A stretch of DNA of 31,082 nt from SpSt-583 sp034434015 (GCA_034434015.1 DAOUAB010000096.1:1-31082); one strand, 5' to 3'; positions 6,786 to 15,457 are shown, numbered from the stretch's first letter. The notes: generated by a model not told the origin, from the letters alone. Numbers and translations are program-made.

Positions 6786-8399
6786 ATGCAAAAACGAATC
6801 ACCGACGACCTGCACGCCCTGATGGCGGTCATCCCGCTGCAGATCGGCAACTCCCTGATCGCCGCCAACCGCACCGACGACCTGCTCGAGATCATCCTGG
6901 ACCTGGGCCGCGTGCTCACCGCCCGCTACATCGACGGCGAAGTCGTCCTGGCGCCGGACGAGATCACGCGCGCCGACATCGACTACGTGGTGACGCGCAT
7001 CGGCGCCTTCGACGCCGACAACCGCGCCGGCATGGAGCGCACGCTGCACCGCATCAGCTGCATCCGCAACCGGCGCGGCCAGATCGTGGGGCTGACGTGC
7101 CGCGTCGGCCGCGCGGTCTACGGCACCATCGACATCATCCAGGACATCGTCGAGAGCGGCAAGAGCATCCTGATGCTCGGCCGGCCGGGCGTGGGCAAGA
7201 CGACCATGCTGCGCGAGGCGGCCCGCATCCTGGCCGACAAGAAGCGCGTCGTGATCGTGGACACCTCCAACGAGATCGGCGGCGACGGCGACGTGCCGCA
7301 CCCGGCCGTGGGGCGCGCGCGGCGCATGCAGGTGGCCCAGCCGTCGCTCCAGCACGAGGTGATGATCGAGGCGGTGGAGAACCACAACCCGGAAGTGATC
7401 GTCATCGACGAGATCGGGCGCGAGCTGGAGGCCCAGGCGGCGCGCACCATCGCCGAGCGCGGCGTGCAGCTCATCGGCACCGCCCACGGCAATACGCTCG
7501 AGAACCTGCTGCTCAACCCGACGCTGGCCGACCTGGTAGGCGGCATCGAGAGCGTGACGCTCTCCGACGAGGAGGCGCGCCGGCGCGGCACGCAGAAGAC
7601 CGTGCTGGAGCGCCGCGCCCCGCCGACCTTCGACGTCCTGATCGAGATCCAGGACCGCGAGCGCCTGGCCGTCCACCACGACGTCGCCAGCGCCGTGGAC
7701 ACCTTCCTGCGCAGCCGCCCCAAGGCGCCGGAACTGCGCTACCGCGACGAGACCGGCGAGATCACGATCGAGGCCCCGGCCGAGTGGACGCCGCCGGCCA
7801 CGGCCATCGGCCGCCGGATGCGCGAGGCCGCGGCGCGGGGCGCCTCCGACCGCGACGGCAACGGCCGGGCGCCGCGCAGCGCCCGCGCCGCCGCGGAGGG
7901 CGCCCTCGAGGGCGAGGCGGAGCGCCCGCTGGAGGCGATCCGCATCTACGCCTACGGCATCGCGCGCAACCGCCTGGAGCAGGCCGCCCGCCACCTGCGC
8001 GTGCCGGCCGTGCTGGTGGACGAGGTGGACAAAGCCCAGGCGATGGTGACCCTCAAGACCTACTACCGCCAGCGCCAGCGCCCGATCGAGGACGCCGAGG
8101 CGCGCGGCCTGCCGATCTACGTCCTGCGCGCCAACACCACCGGCCAGATCGAGAATTTCCTCTCCGACCTGTTCAACCTGCGCCTGATCCCGGCCGAAGC
8201 CGAGAGCGCCCTGGATGAGGCCATGGCCGAGACCCGCAACGCGATCGAGGCCGTGATGCGCGGCGAGCAGTCGGCGGACCTGCCCCCGGCCTCGGCCTAT
8301 ATCCGCCGCATGCAGCACGAGCTGGCGCGCAAAGCCAACCTGGTCTCGCATTCGTACGGCAAAGAGCCCCGCCGCTGGGTGCGCATCTTCCGGGATTGA
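6786..8399 (+). CDS. R3H domain AAA-type ATPase (SpoIIIAA/Ycf45-like)
   Basis: A 537-residue protein. Residues 1-110 form a SpoIIIAA/Ycf45-type N-terminal region. The P-loop ATPase follows: Walker A GRPGVGKTT at 132-140, the VDTSNEIGGDGD strand at 158-169, Walker B VIVIDEIG at 204-211 and GTAHG at 231-235. Residues 350-380 are a charged linker. A small domain starts at IRIYAYGIARNRLEQAA (385-401), and the C-terminus (500-537) has the R3H signature RMQHELARKANLVSHSYG, which binds single-stranded nucleic acid in related proteins. This is the single-stranded nucleic acid binding R3H protein family of Chloroflexota, cyanobacteria and plastids; its cellular role is poorly known. It is followed by tmk after 46 bp. 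Confidence 0.93.
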   Translation: MQKRITDDLHALMAVIPLQIGNSLIAANRTDDLLEIILDLGRVLTARYIDGEVVLAPDEITRADIDYVVTRIGAFDADNRAGMERTLHRISCIRNRRGQIVGLTCRVGRAVYGTIDIIQDIVESGKSILMLGRPGVGKTTMLREAARILADKKRVVIVDTSNEIGGDGDVPHPAVGRARRMQVAQPSLQHEVMIEAVENHNPEVIVIDEIGRELEAQAARTIAERGVQLIGTAHGNTLENLLLNPTLADLVGGIESVTLSDEEARRRGTQKTVLERRAPPTFDVLIEIQDRERLAVHHDVASAVDTFLRSRPKAPELRYRDETGEITIEAPAEWTPPATAIGRRMREAAARGASDRDGNGRAPRSARAAAEGALEGEAERPLEAIRIYAYGIARNRLEQAARHLRVPAVLVDEVDKAQAMVTLKTYYRQRQRPIEDAEARGLPIYVLRANTTGQIENFLSDLFNLRLIPAEAESALDEAMAETRNAIEAVMRGEQSADLPPASAYIRRMQHELARKANLVSHSYGKEPRRWVRIFRD

Positions 8400-8445
8400 G
8401 TCGGCAGCGTGGAGGCGTCTGCGGCGTCGCCACACCGCCTTCCCC

Positions 8446-9066
8446 ATGTTCATCACCTTCGAAGGCCCGGACGGCTCGGGCAAGTCCACCCAGATCAAGC
8501 GCCTGGCCGAACGCCTGCGCGCCGCCGGCCGGGCGGTCCTGCTCACCCGCGAGCCGGGCGGCACCGCGATCGGCGAGCAGATCCGGCACGTCCTGCACGA
8601 TCTGAAGAACCGGGCGATGACGCCTCAGGCCGAGGTCCTGCTGTACTCCGCCGCGCGCGCCCAGCTGGTGGAGCAGGTGATCCGCCCGCACCTGGCGGCC
8701 GGCGGCATCGTGCTCAGCGACCGCTTCTACGACAGCACCCTGGCCTACCAGGGCTACGGCCATGGCCTGGACCTGACGGCGCTCCGCCAGATTACGGCCT
8801 TCGCCACCGGCGGCCTGAAGCCCGACCTGACGCTGCTGCTCGACCTGGAGCCGGCGGCCGGCCTGGAGCGGCGCAAGGCCAACCAGGCGGAATGGAACCG
8901 TCTGGACGATTACGCGCTGGCCTTTCACCAGCGGGTGCGGGCGGGGTATCTGGCGTTGCGGCAGGCGGAGCCGGAACGGTGGGTGTGTCTGGACGCGGCC
9001 CAGGAGGTGGACGCGCTCCAGGCGGAGGTCTGGCGGGTGGTGAGTCAGCGGCTTGAGGGGCGCTAG
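8446..9066 (+). CDS. tmk: Thymidylate kinase
   Basis: A 206-residue enzyme that phosphorylates dTMP to dTDP in dTTP synthesis. The P-loop GPDGSGKST is at 7-15, LTREPGGTAIGEQIR at 33-47 holds the substrate-binding DR/EPGG loop, and SDRFYDSTLAYQG at 91-103 is the diagnostic kinase motif. The LID (ERRKANQAEWNRLD, 141-154) carries the basic residues. Length is normal for the family. There is no obvious Shine-Dalgarno sequence before the ATG. It is the last gene of the plus-strand run, converging with fmdB across a 94-bp gap in which I saw no clear terminator. Confidence 0.97.
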   Translation: MFITFEGPDGSGKSTQIKRLAERLRAAGRAVLLTREPGGTAIGEQIRHVLHDLKNRAMTPQAEVLLYSAARAQLVEQVIRPHLAAGGIVLSDRFYDSTLAYQGYGHGLDLTALRQITAFATGGLKPDLTLLLDLEPAAGLERRKANQAEWNRLDDYALAFHQRVRAGYLALRQAEPERWVCLDAAQEVDALQAEVWRVVSQRLEGR

Positions 9067-9160
9067 AAAATGGGGCGCGGCCCGGATTCGCCTCAAACTC
9101 GCCGGGGCGCCGCGTCCGCCCGGCGCTGAGGCCCCTGTGGACCCCCAGGCGCCGGCGGCT

Positions 9161-9553
9161 TCATTCGTCGAGATCGCCGCCGGGGCCGCCGTCGCCGGCC
9201 AGCTCGGGCATATCCTTCTCGATGGCCTCGGGCGATTCGCCGGACTCCAGCCGGCGCGTCACCTCGTCGAACTCCGGCGGCAGCTCCTCGCCCATCTCCT
9301 TCCCCATTTTGCGCATCGCGCGGCCGAGCGAGCGCGGGTCGTTCTCGTCCAGGCCGCCCAGCAGGGCCGGATCGGCCAGGTCGTCCAGGCGCTGCTCGTC
9401 GCTCTTCAGCACCCGCACGCGGTTCACCAGGCGCCGCAGTTGCCGGCCCCGGCATTCCGGGCAGACGACCGGCTTGACGCCGTAGTCCTTGTAGCTCTGG
9501 AAGATCGAGACGCGCTTCTGGCACGCCGCGCAAAAGTAATCGTAGTAGGGCAT
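9161..9553 (-). CDS. FmdB-type zinc ribbon protein
   Basis: A 130-residue protein starting MPYYDYFCAAC. The FmdB/CxxC_CXXC_SSSS zinc ribbon occupies residues 1-40 with cysteines at 8, 11, 31 and 34. The remaining 90 residues are acidic and hydrophilic (SDEQRLDDLADPALLGGLDENDP, GKEMGEELPPEFDEV) and probably partly disordered. FmdB proteins are thought to be small regulatory proteins; the direct role is unknown. It is divergent from gmk, and its minus-strand promoter lies at 9647-9619, giving a 5' leader of about 60 nt that contains two 11-bp copies of CTCGCGGCTCC (plus strand, 9591-9601 and 9608-9618). Confidence 0.92.
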   Translation of the reverse strand: MPYYDYFCAACQKRVSIFQSYKDYGVKPVVCPECRGRQLRRLVNRVRVLKSDEQRLDDLADPALLGGLDENDPRSLGRAMRKMGKEMGEELPPEFDEVTRRLESGESPEAIEKDMPELAGDGGPGGDLDE

Positions 9554-9618
9554 AAATTGAATTCCACCGCAAGCCGCCGCGCCGCTCGCGCTCGCGGCTC
9601 CCTCTCGCTCGCGGCTCC

Positions 9619-9647
9619 ATTATAATGACCCGCACGCCCTTGCTCAA
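9619..9647 (-). promoter_or_regulatory. Promoter of fmdB, sharing its TATAAT core with the gmk side
   Basis: Minus strand: TTGAGC at 9647-9642, 17 bp, then TATAAT at 9624-9619. The core ATTATAAT is symmetric, so a TATAAT also faces gmk on the plus strand at 9621-9626, 32 nt before its GTG start, although no good plus-strand -35 is present. The two genes could be transcribed divergently from one AT island. Confidence 0.65.
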
Positions 9648-9658
9648 GGAACCCGCCT

Positions 9659-10279
9659 GTGCCCGATGACTGGTCCGACCCGCCCCCGCGCCAGCCGCTG
9701 CTGGTGGTGATCTCCGGCCCGTCCGGCGTGGGGAAAGACACGGTGCTCCAGCGCATGAAGGAGCGCCGCATGCCGTTCCATTTCGTCGTCACCGCCACCA
9801 CCCGGCCGCCGCGCCCCGGCGAGGTGAACGGGCGCGACTATTTCTTCATCTCGAACGACGAGTTCGCCGAGATGATCGAGCACCACGAGCTGCTGGAGTG
9901 GGCCCGCGTCTACAACGACTACAAGGGCATCCCCAAACAGCAGGTGCGCGACGCGCTGGCCTCCGGCAAAGACGTGATCATGCGCCTGGACGTGCAGGGC
10001 GCGGCCACCGTGCGCGCCCTCAGCCCGGACGCCGTCCTGATTTTCCTGGCGCCCGGCTCCGAGGAAGAACTGGTCCACCGCCTGCGCGAACGCAAGACGG
10101 AGACGCCGGAGGGCCTCAAACTGCGCATCGCCACCGCGCGCCGCGAGCTGGACCGCATGAAGGAGTTCGACTATTGCGTGGTCAACCGCGACATGTCGCT
10201 CGAGGCCACCGTGGACCAGATCATCGCCATCATCGAGGCCGAGCACAGCCGCGTCAACCCGCGCCGGGTGACGCTGTGA
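9659..10279 (+). CDS. gmk: Guanylate kinase
   Basis: A 206-residue enzyme converting GMP to GDP. The P-loop GPSGVGKDT is at 20-28, the GMP-binding motif TATTRPPRPGEVNGRDYFF at 45-63, and LDVQGAATVRAL follows. Where most homologues have a GTP-containing loop after the YYG motif, this one reads YNDYKGIPKQQV. The start is GTG 9659, preceded by AAGGA at 8 nt; homologues do not need the further upstream frame. The gene is separated from the Memo-family gene by its own downstream promoter at 10344. Confidence 0.97.
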   Translation: MPDDWSDPPPRQPLLVVISGPSGVGKDTVLQRMKERRMPFHFVVTATTRPPRPGEVNGRDYFFISNDEFAEMIEHHELLEWARVYNDYKGIPKQQVRDALASGKDVIMRLDVQGAATVRALSPDAVLIFLAPGSEEELVHRLRERKTETPEGLKLRIATARRELDRMKEFDYCVVNRDMSLEATVDQIIAIIEAEHSRVNPRRVTL

Positions 10280-10343
10280 CGCCGGGACGCTTCCCCTGAA
10301 CAAACTGGAAAAGCGCTCTGAGCCGCCGGCTCCGCCGGGGCCG

Positions 10344-10372
10344 TTGACCGGGGTGCGCGGACGGCCTACAAT
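10344..10372 (+). promoter_or_regulatory. Near-consensus promoter upstream of the Memo-family gene
   Basis: TTGACC at 10344-10349 and TACAAT at 10367-10372 with exactly 17 bp between, five of six matches at each box. Transcription would begin near 10379, giving a GC-rich leader of about 79 nt before the ATG at 10458. This shows that the long open frame starting at 10344 is not the true start of the next gene. Confidence 0.8.
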
Positions 10373-10457
10373 GAACACAGCCGGGCCGGATCGGCCGCGG
10401 CTCTCCGTGGAGAGGCTGCGCCCCGCCGCCTTTCGCACCATCCGGCGCCGGCGCCAC

Positions 10458-11312
10458 ATGCGCGATATCCGACCTTCCCCCATCGCCGGCCGCTGGTATC
10501 CGGGCGACGCCGCGCGCCTGGCTCAGAGCGTGGACCACTATCTCGAGACGGCGGAAGCGCCGGACGACGCCCCGGCGGCCGCCCGCATCGTCGGCCTGCT
10601 GACGCCGCACGCCGGCCTGGTCTACTCCGGCCCGGTCGCCGCCTACGCTTTCCGCTGCGTGCGCGGCCTGGCCCTCGACGTCGTCGCCATCCTCTGCCCC
10701 AGCCATTTCCACGACGACGCCCCGCTGCTGACCTCCGGCCACGACGCCTACCAGACGCCGCTGGGCGAGGTGGCCGTTGATCAGGAGCTCGCCGCGCGGT
10801 TGCGCCGCACGCTGAGCGAGCGCCTCGGCTGGCCCGCGGACGCCGCCCTGCCCGCCCTGCGCCGGGACCGCGAGCACGCCATCGAGATCGAGCTGCCGTT
10901 CTTACAGCGCGTCCTGGCGCCGGGCTTCAGGCTCCTGCCGGTGATGCTCCGCGACCAGTCCGAGCCGGTGGCCGCGGCGCTGGGCCGGGCGCTGGCCGAA
11001 AGCCTGCCCGGCCGCCGCGCGCTGGTCATCGCCAGCTCCGACCTCTCGCATTATTACCCGCAGGCCGCGGCCCTCGCGCTGGACGGCGAAATGCTCCGGC
11101 GCGTGGCGGCCTTTGACCCGGCGGCCGTGCTGGCCGCCCAGGCGGCCGGCCTGGGCTTCGCCTGCGGCGCGGGCGCCCTCGCCGCCGCGCTCTGGGCCGC
11201 GCGCGACCTGGGCGCGACCACGGCCCGCGTCCTGCGGCACGCCACCTCCGGCGACGTCAGCGGCGATTACGACCAGGTGGTCGGTTACGCCGCCGCCGTC
11301 TTCCTGCGATGA
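10458..11312 (+). CDS. amrB: Memo family protein (AmmeMemoRadiSam system protein B)
   Basis: A 284-residue protein of the MEMO1/AmmeMemoRadiSam B family, related to extradiol dioxygenase folds with a metal site. Family landmarks are RWYPGD at 12-17, LLTPHAGLVYSGPVAA at 48-62 with His51, CPSHFHDDAP at 80-89 with His83, EHAIEIELPFLQ at 139-150 with His140, SSDLSHYYP at 193-201 and ACGAG at 235-239 with Cys236. The ATG at 10458 starts exactly at the conserved MRDIRPSPIAGRWYPGD and follows the promoter. It overlaps the CNNM-type gene by ATGA. The radical SAM and AMMECR1 partners usually encoded with it are not in this window. The reaction is not established. Confidence 0.92.
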   Translation: MRDIRPSPIAGRWYPGDAARLAQSVDHYLETAEAPDDAPAAARIVGLLTPHAGLVYSGPVAAYAFRCVRGLALDVVAILCPSHFHDDAPLLTSGHDAYQTPLGEVAVDQELAARLRRTLSERLGWPADAALPALRRDREHAIEIELPFLQRVLAPGFRLLPVMLRDQSEPVAAALGRALAESLPGRRALVIASSDLSHYYPQAAALALDGEMLRRVAAFDPAAVLAAQAAGLGFACGAGALAAALWAARDLGATTARVLRHATSGDVSGDYDQVVGYAAAVFLR

Positions 11313-12655
11313 GCGAAACCCTCAACCTGTGGAACGCGCTGGCGCTGGTCGCCCTGCTGGGCGTCAACGCCTTCTTCGTGGCGGCCGAGTACGCCATGGT
11401 GCGCGTGCGCAAGACGCGCCTGGACGAACTGATCCAGCAGGGCGCCCCCGGCGCGCGCCAGGCGCGCCGCGTGGTGGAACACCTGGACCGCTACATCGCC
11501 ACCACCCAGCTCGGCATCACCATGGCCGGCATCGGGCTCGGCTGGGTGGGCGAGCCGGTGCTCACGGCGGCCTTCACGCGCCTGCTGGACCTGCCGCTCC
11601 AGGCCGTTGACGAGGCCGTCCGCCGGACGATTTCGGCGGTCGTCTCCTTCCTGCTCGTCACCTTCATCAGCGTCGTGGTCGGCGAGCTGGTGCCCAAGAC
11701 CGTCACCATCAAATACCCGGAGCGGGTCGCCCTGTCGGTCAGCGGCGTCGTGCTGTTGAGCGGCGCCGTGGCGCGCCCCTTCATCTGGGCCCTCAACGCC
11801 TCCGCCGACCTGATCCTGCGCCTGCTCGGCCTGGGGCACCTCAAGGAGAACGAGGGCGCCTACTCGGTGCAGGAGCTCAAGCTGCTGGTGGAAGCCTCCG
11901 AGGAGAGCGGCGTCATCGCCGACACCGAGCGCGACATGCTGCACGCCGTGTTCGACTTCGGCGACCTGACCGCGCGCGAGGTGATGGTGCCGCGCACCGA
12001 GATGCTGGCCATTGACGCCGACGCGCCCCTGCACGACCTGATCCACCTGGCCATCACCCAGCCGCGCTCCAAGTTCCCGGTCTACGAGGGCGACCTGGAC
12101 CACATCCTCGGCGTCGTCCACGTCAAGGACCTGGTGCGCGTCCAGCACGACGAGCGGCGCACGGCCACCATCCGCGGCATCCTGCGCGAGGCGCTCTTCG
12201 TGCCCGACACCATCCGGCTGGACAACCTGCTCAAGCAGTTCCGGGCCACCAAACAGCACCTGGCCATCGTGCTGGACGAGTACGGCGGCACGGCCGGCCT
12301 GGTGACGCTGGACGACCTGATGGAACAGATCGTGGGCGAGGTGCAGGGCCCGTTCGACCGGTCCGCGCCCGAGGTCCAGCGCCTGCCGGACGGCTCGGCG
12401 CTGGTGGACGGCCTGACCCTGATCGAGACCGTCAACGAGCAGCTCGGCCTTCACCTGCAGGACGAGTACTACGACACGATCGCGGGTTTCGTCCTCGGCC
12501 GGCTCGGGCGCATGGCGCGCGTCGGCGACACGGTGGAGGCGGACGGGGTGCGGCTCAAGGTGGAGGCGCTGGACGGCCTGCGCATCGCGCGGCTGTCGCT
12601 GACCGCGCCCAAAACCGGAAACCACGACGGGGCGCGCCCGGCCGGGGACGGATGA
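11309..12655 (+). CDS. CNNM/CorC-type DUF21-CBS domain membrane protein
   Basis: A 448-residue protein of the HlyC/CorC (hemolysin-related) family. Residues 1-180 are the DUF21 transmembrane domain with AFFVAAEYAMVRVRKTRLDEL at 21-41 and GELVPKTVTIKYPE at 125-138. A CBS pair spans about 225-345 (VMVPRTEM, KFPVYEGDLDHILGVVHVKDL, LAIVLDEYGGTAGLVTLDDLMEQIVGE). Residues 355-435 are the CorC_HlyC C-terminal domain. Related proteins act in magnesium and cation efflux and are gated by nucleotide at the CBS pair. It is translationally coupled to the Memo-family gene; a functional link is not known. Confidence 0.94.
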   Translation: MSETLNLWNALALVALLGVNAFFVAAEYAMVRVRKTRLDELIQQGAPGARQARRVVEHLDRYIATTQLGITMAGIGLGWVGEPVLTAAFTRLLDLPLQAVDEAVRRTISAVVSFLLVTFISVVVGELVPKTVTIKYPERVALSVSGVVLLSGAVARPFIWALNASADLILRLLGLGHLKENEGAYSVQELKLLVEASEESGVIADTERDMLHAVFDFGDLTAREVMVPRTEMLAIDADAPLHDLIHLAITQPRSKFPVYEGDLDHILGVVHVKDLVRVQHDERRTATIRGILREALFVPDTIRLDNLLKQFRATKQHLAIVLDEYGGTAGLVTLDDLMEQIVGEVQGPFDRSAPEVQRLPDGSALVDGLTLIETVNEQLGLHLQDEYYDTIAGFVLGRLGRMARVGDTVEADGVRLKVEALDGLRIARLSLTAPKTGNHDGARPAGDG

Positions 12656-12701
12656 GCGGCCGGCCGCCCGCGCCCGGCTCACGCAGAACCGCTCAAAACG
12701 C

Positions 12702-15257
12702 ATGTACGCCGAGATCGCCGTCAACGTCGCCCGTCTGAGCGGCACCTTCCACTACGACATCCCGCGCGACCTGCAGGACCGGCTCCAGGCCGGGCATCTG
12801 GTCACCGTGCCGTTCGCGGGCCGCGACGCGCAGGGCCTGGTCGTCGGCCTGGCGGACGAGGCGCCGGTGGAGCACGTCAAGCCGATCATCGGCCTGATTG
12901 ACCCCGACCCGGTGCTGACGCGCGCCCAGCTCGACCTGGCCTACTGGATCGCGCACACCTACCTCGTCCCGCTCATCGACGCGCTCACGCTCATGCTGCC
13001 CCCCGGCCTGGCCAAGCAGGCCGAGGCCGTCTACACGCTGGCCGACGCCGCCGCCGCAACCGCCGGGACGCGCCCGGACGGGGCGGGGCCCTCCCCGAAC
13101 CCCGTCCAGGACCAGTTGCTCGCCCTGCTCAAAGAGCGCGGCGCGCTGCGCGCGCGCCAGATTGACCGGGCGCTGCCCGGGACCCGCTGGCGCCCGGCCG
13201 CCGAGGCCCTGGTGCGGCGCGGCCTGATCCGGCGCCACAGCCGCCTGGAGCCGCCGTCGGTGCGCGCCAAGCAGGTCCGCACCGCGCGCCTGACCCCAGA
13301 GGGCGCCTCCGCCGGCGCGCGCCCGCCGCTGTCCCGGTCGCCGGCCAAGGCCCGGCGTCTGCAAGCCGCGCTGGACTTCCTGGCGCGCGAGGCCAAACCG
13401 GTGGAGGTGAGCTGGGTCTACGCGGCCTCGGGCGCGAACCTGCAGGATTTGAAGGACCTGGCCGAGATGGACCTGGTGGACCTGGGCGAGGCCGAGGTCT
13501 GGCGCGACCCGCTGGCCGGCCAGGCCTTCGCGCCGGACACGGCCCCGGCGCTGACCGAAGATCAGGAGCGCGTGTGGGCGGTGATTCGCGAGCGGATCGC
13601 CCTCGCCGCCGGAACGGGGGAGGGACGGGGAGGGGCCTTCCTCCTCCACGGCGTCACCGGCTCCGGCAAGACCGAGATCTACCTGCGCGCGCTGGAGGCG
13701 ACGCTGGCGCAGGGCCGGCGCGCCATTGTCCTGGTGCCGGAGATCGCGCTCACGCCGCAGACCGTGCGCCGGTTCGCGGCCCGCTTCCCGGGCCGGGTGG
13801 CGGTCTGGCACAGCCAGCTGGGCGAGGGCGAGCGCTACGATACCTGGCGGCGCGCGCGCCTGGGCCGCGTGGACGTCGTCATCGGCGCGCGCAGCGCGCT
13901 CTTCGCGCCCCTGCCCGAGATCGGCCTGATCGTGCTGGACGAGGAGCACGACGAAGCCTACAAGCAGGACCCGCCGCAGTCCGTGCCCTACCACGCCCGC
14001 GAGGCCGCGGTGCGCTACGCGCAACAGCTGGGCGCCGTGTGCCTGCTCGGCTCGGCCACGCCGGACGTGGTCACCTTCCACCGCGCCCGGCGCGGCGACT
14101 ACCAGTTGCTGGAATTGCCCCTGCGCATCATGGGCCACGCGCGCGCGGTCCGGGCGCAGGCCGAGAAGTTCCGCGTCACGCCGCTCTACCGCGCCCTGCC
14201 CGCGGCGGCCGGCTCCGAGGCGTACACGATTGACCTGCCGCCGGTGGAGGTGGTGGACATGCGCCACGAGCTGCGCATGGGCAACACCTCCCTGTTCAGC
14301 CGCAAACTGCGCGCCGCGCTGGAGGACGCGCTGGCGCGCGGCGAGCAGGCCATCCTGTTCCTCAACCGGCGCGGCACGTCCACGTTTGTGTTCTGCCGCG
14401 ACTGCGGCGCGGCGCTCAAGTGCCCGCAGTGCGACACGCCGCTGACCTATCACGGCTCCAGCCAGGCGCTCACCTGCCACCACTGCGGCCACCGCCAGCC
14501 GCAGCCCGAGCGCTGCCCGGCGTGCGGCAGCGCGCGCGTCAAGTACTTCGGCCTGGGCACCGAGAAACTGGCCGAGACGGTGGCGGCCGAGTTCCCGTCC
14601 GCCACGGTCCTGCGCTGGGACCGGGACGTGACGCGGACCAGGGGCGCGCACGATCTCATCCTGCGCCAGTTCAGCACCCACCAGGCCGATGTGCTCGTCG
14701 GCACGCAGATGATCGCCAAGGGCCTGGACCTGCCGCTAGTGACGCTGGTGGGCGTGATCTCCGCCGACGTGGGCCTGGGCCTGCCCGACTACCGCGCCGC
14801 CGAGCGGACCTTCCAACTGCTCACCCAGGTGGCCGGGCGGGCGGGGCGCGGCCTGCTGGGCGGGCGCGTCGTCCTGCAGACCTACCAGCCCGAGCACTAC
14901 GCCATCCAGGCCGCCGCCCGGCACGACTACGCCGCCTTCTACGCCCGCGAGATCGAGTACCGCAAGGACCTCGGCTATCCGCCCTTCCGCCGCCTGCTGC
15001 GCCTGCTCTACCGCCACCCCGACGCCGAGAAGGCCGAGGCCGAGGCCAACCTCGTCGCCGCGCACATCCGGCTGCGGATCAAGGACGGCCCGGTCCCCTA
15101 CACCGACCTGGCCGGCCCCGCCCCGTGCTTCTTCGGCAAGATCGCGGGCGAGCACCGCTGGCAGATCATCGTCCGCGGGCCGGACCCGGCCGCCCTGGCC
15201 CGCGGCCTCCCCCTCAAGGGCTGGATCGTGGACGTGGATGCGTTGAATACGCTGTGA
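12702..15257 (+). CDS. priA: Primosomal protein N', replication restart helicase PriA
   Basis: An 851-residue PriA, longer than the 732 residues of the E. coli protein. The 3'BD-like N-terminal domain is at 1-110, a winged-helix-like region follows at about 130-185, Walker A GVTGSGKT is at 317-324 and the DEEH box at 413-416. The zinc site is complete with Cys 565, 568, 574, 577, 592, 595, 605 and 608. The helicase C lobe contains VGTQMIAKGLD and QVAGRAGRG. Extra length comes from a low-complexity linker at 115-135 and 200-215 and an insertion of about 30 residues at 477-512 (MGHARAVRAQAEKF and following). It reloads the replisome at stalled forks. Confidence 0.97.
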   Translation: MYAEIAVNVARLSGTFHYDIPRDLQDRLQAGHLVTVPFAGRDAQGLVVGLADEAPVEHVKPIIGLIDPDPVLTRAQLDLAYWIAHTYLVPLIDALTLMLPPGLAKQAEAVYTLADAAAATAGTRPDGAGPSPNPVQDQLLALLKERGALRARQIDRALPGTRWRPAAEALVRRGLIRRHSRLEPPSVRAKQVRTARLTPEGASAGARPPLSRSPAKARRLQAALDFLAREAKPVEVSWVYAASGANLQDLKDLAEMDLVDLGEAEVWRDPLAGQAFAPDTAPALTEDQERVWAVIRERIALAAGTGEGRGGAFLLHGVTGSGKTEIYLRALEATLAQGRRAIVLVPEIALTPQTVRRFAARFPGRVAVWHSQLGEGERYDTWRRARLGRVDVVIGARSALFAPLPEIGLIVLDEEHDEAYKQDPPQSVPYHAREAAVRYAQQLGAVCLLGSATPDVVTFHRARRGDYQLLELPLRIMGHARAVRAQAEKFRVTPLYRALPAAAGSEAYTIDLPPVEVVDMRHELRMGNTSLFSRKLRAALEDALARGEQAILFLNRRGTSTFVFCRDCGAALKCPQCDTPLTYHGSSQALTCHHCGHRQPQPERCPACGSARVKYFGLGTEKLAETVAAEFPSATVLRWDRDVTRTRGAHDLILRQFSTHQADVLVGTQMIAKGLDLPLVTLVGVISADVGLGLPDYRAAERTFQLLTQVAGRAGRGLLGGRVVLQTYQPEHYAIQAAARHDYAAFYAREIEYRKDLGYPPFRRLLRLLYRHPDAEKAEAEANLVAAHIRLRIKDGPVPYTDLAGPAPCFFGKIAGEHRWQIIVRGPDPAALARGLPLKGWIVDVDALNTL

Positions 15258-15284
15258 TCCCCATCCCCGGCCCTTCCCGGGCCT

Positions 15285-15361
15285 CCCGGCGCACTGCGCG
15301 CCGGGCGGGCGAATACTCACCTGGCCCCGCGCCCTGCGCCCCCCGGCGTCGGCGCGGGGCC
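15285..15361 (+). terminator. Two GC hairpins downstream of priA, possible transcription end
   Basis: CCCGGCGC (15285-15292) pairs with GCGCCGGG (15298-15305) over a 5-nt loop. GGCCCCGCGC (15323-15332) pairs perfectly with GCGCGGGGCC (15352-15361) over a 19-nt loop. No U-tract follows either, so they are not classical intrinsic terminators; they may protect the 3' end or help Rho-dependent ending. Confidence 0.45.
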
Positions 15362-15369
15362 GCCCGTTC

Positions 15370-15437
15370 CTGACAGAAGTCATCCGAAATCTATACAAAT
15401 GTCCATTGTCCGAATCTACGGGCGTAGTGTAGATTCG
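15370..15437 (+). promoter_or_regulatory. Putative promoter and 9-bp inverted repeat before the HTH gene
   Basis: CTGACA (15370-15375) and TATACA (15392-15397) are 16 bp apart, a moderate promoter. Downstream, CGAATCTAC (15411-15419) and GTAGATTCG (15429-15437) form a perfect 9-bp inverted repeat with a 9-nt spacer, ending 10 bp before the GGAGG ribosome site. It could be an autoregulatory operator of the MerR-type protein, or an RNA hairpin in the leader. Confidence 0.5.
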
Positions 15438-15457
15438 TTGAGCTTTTGGAGGCTTGC

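Noticed and set aside
6747..8564. A 605-codon open frame on the minus strand opposite the R3H ATPase gene
   Set aside because: It runs antisense to a protein with complete P-loop and R3H motifs, has shadow-like Arg/Ala/His-rich composition and no family resemblance.
9067..9160. Possible terminator between convergent tmk and fmdB
   Set aside because: I found no stem with a U-tract on either strand in this 94-bp gap.
10344..10457. N-terminal extension of the Memo-family frame
   Set aside because: It begins inside a near-consensus promoter, and the conserved family start is at 10458.
12693..14681. A 662-codon minus-strand frame opposite priA
   Set aside because: The plus strand encodes PriA with all helicase and zinc motifs; the antisense frame is a GC-rich artefact.
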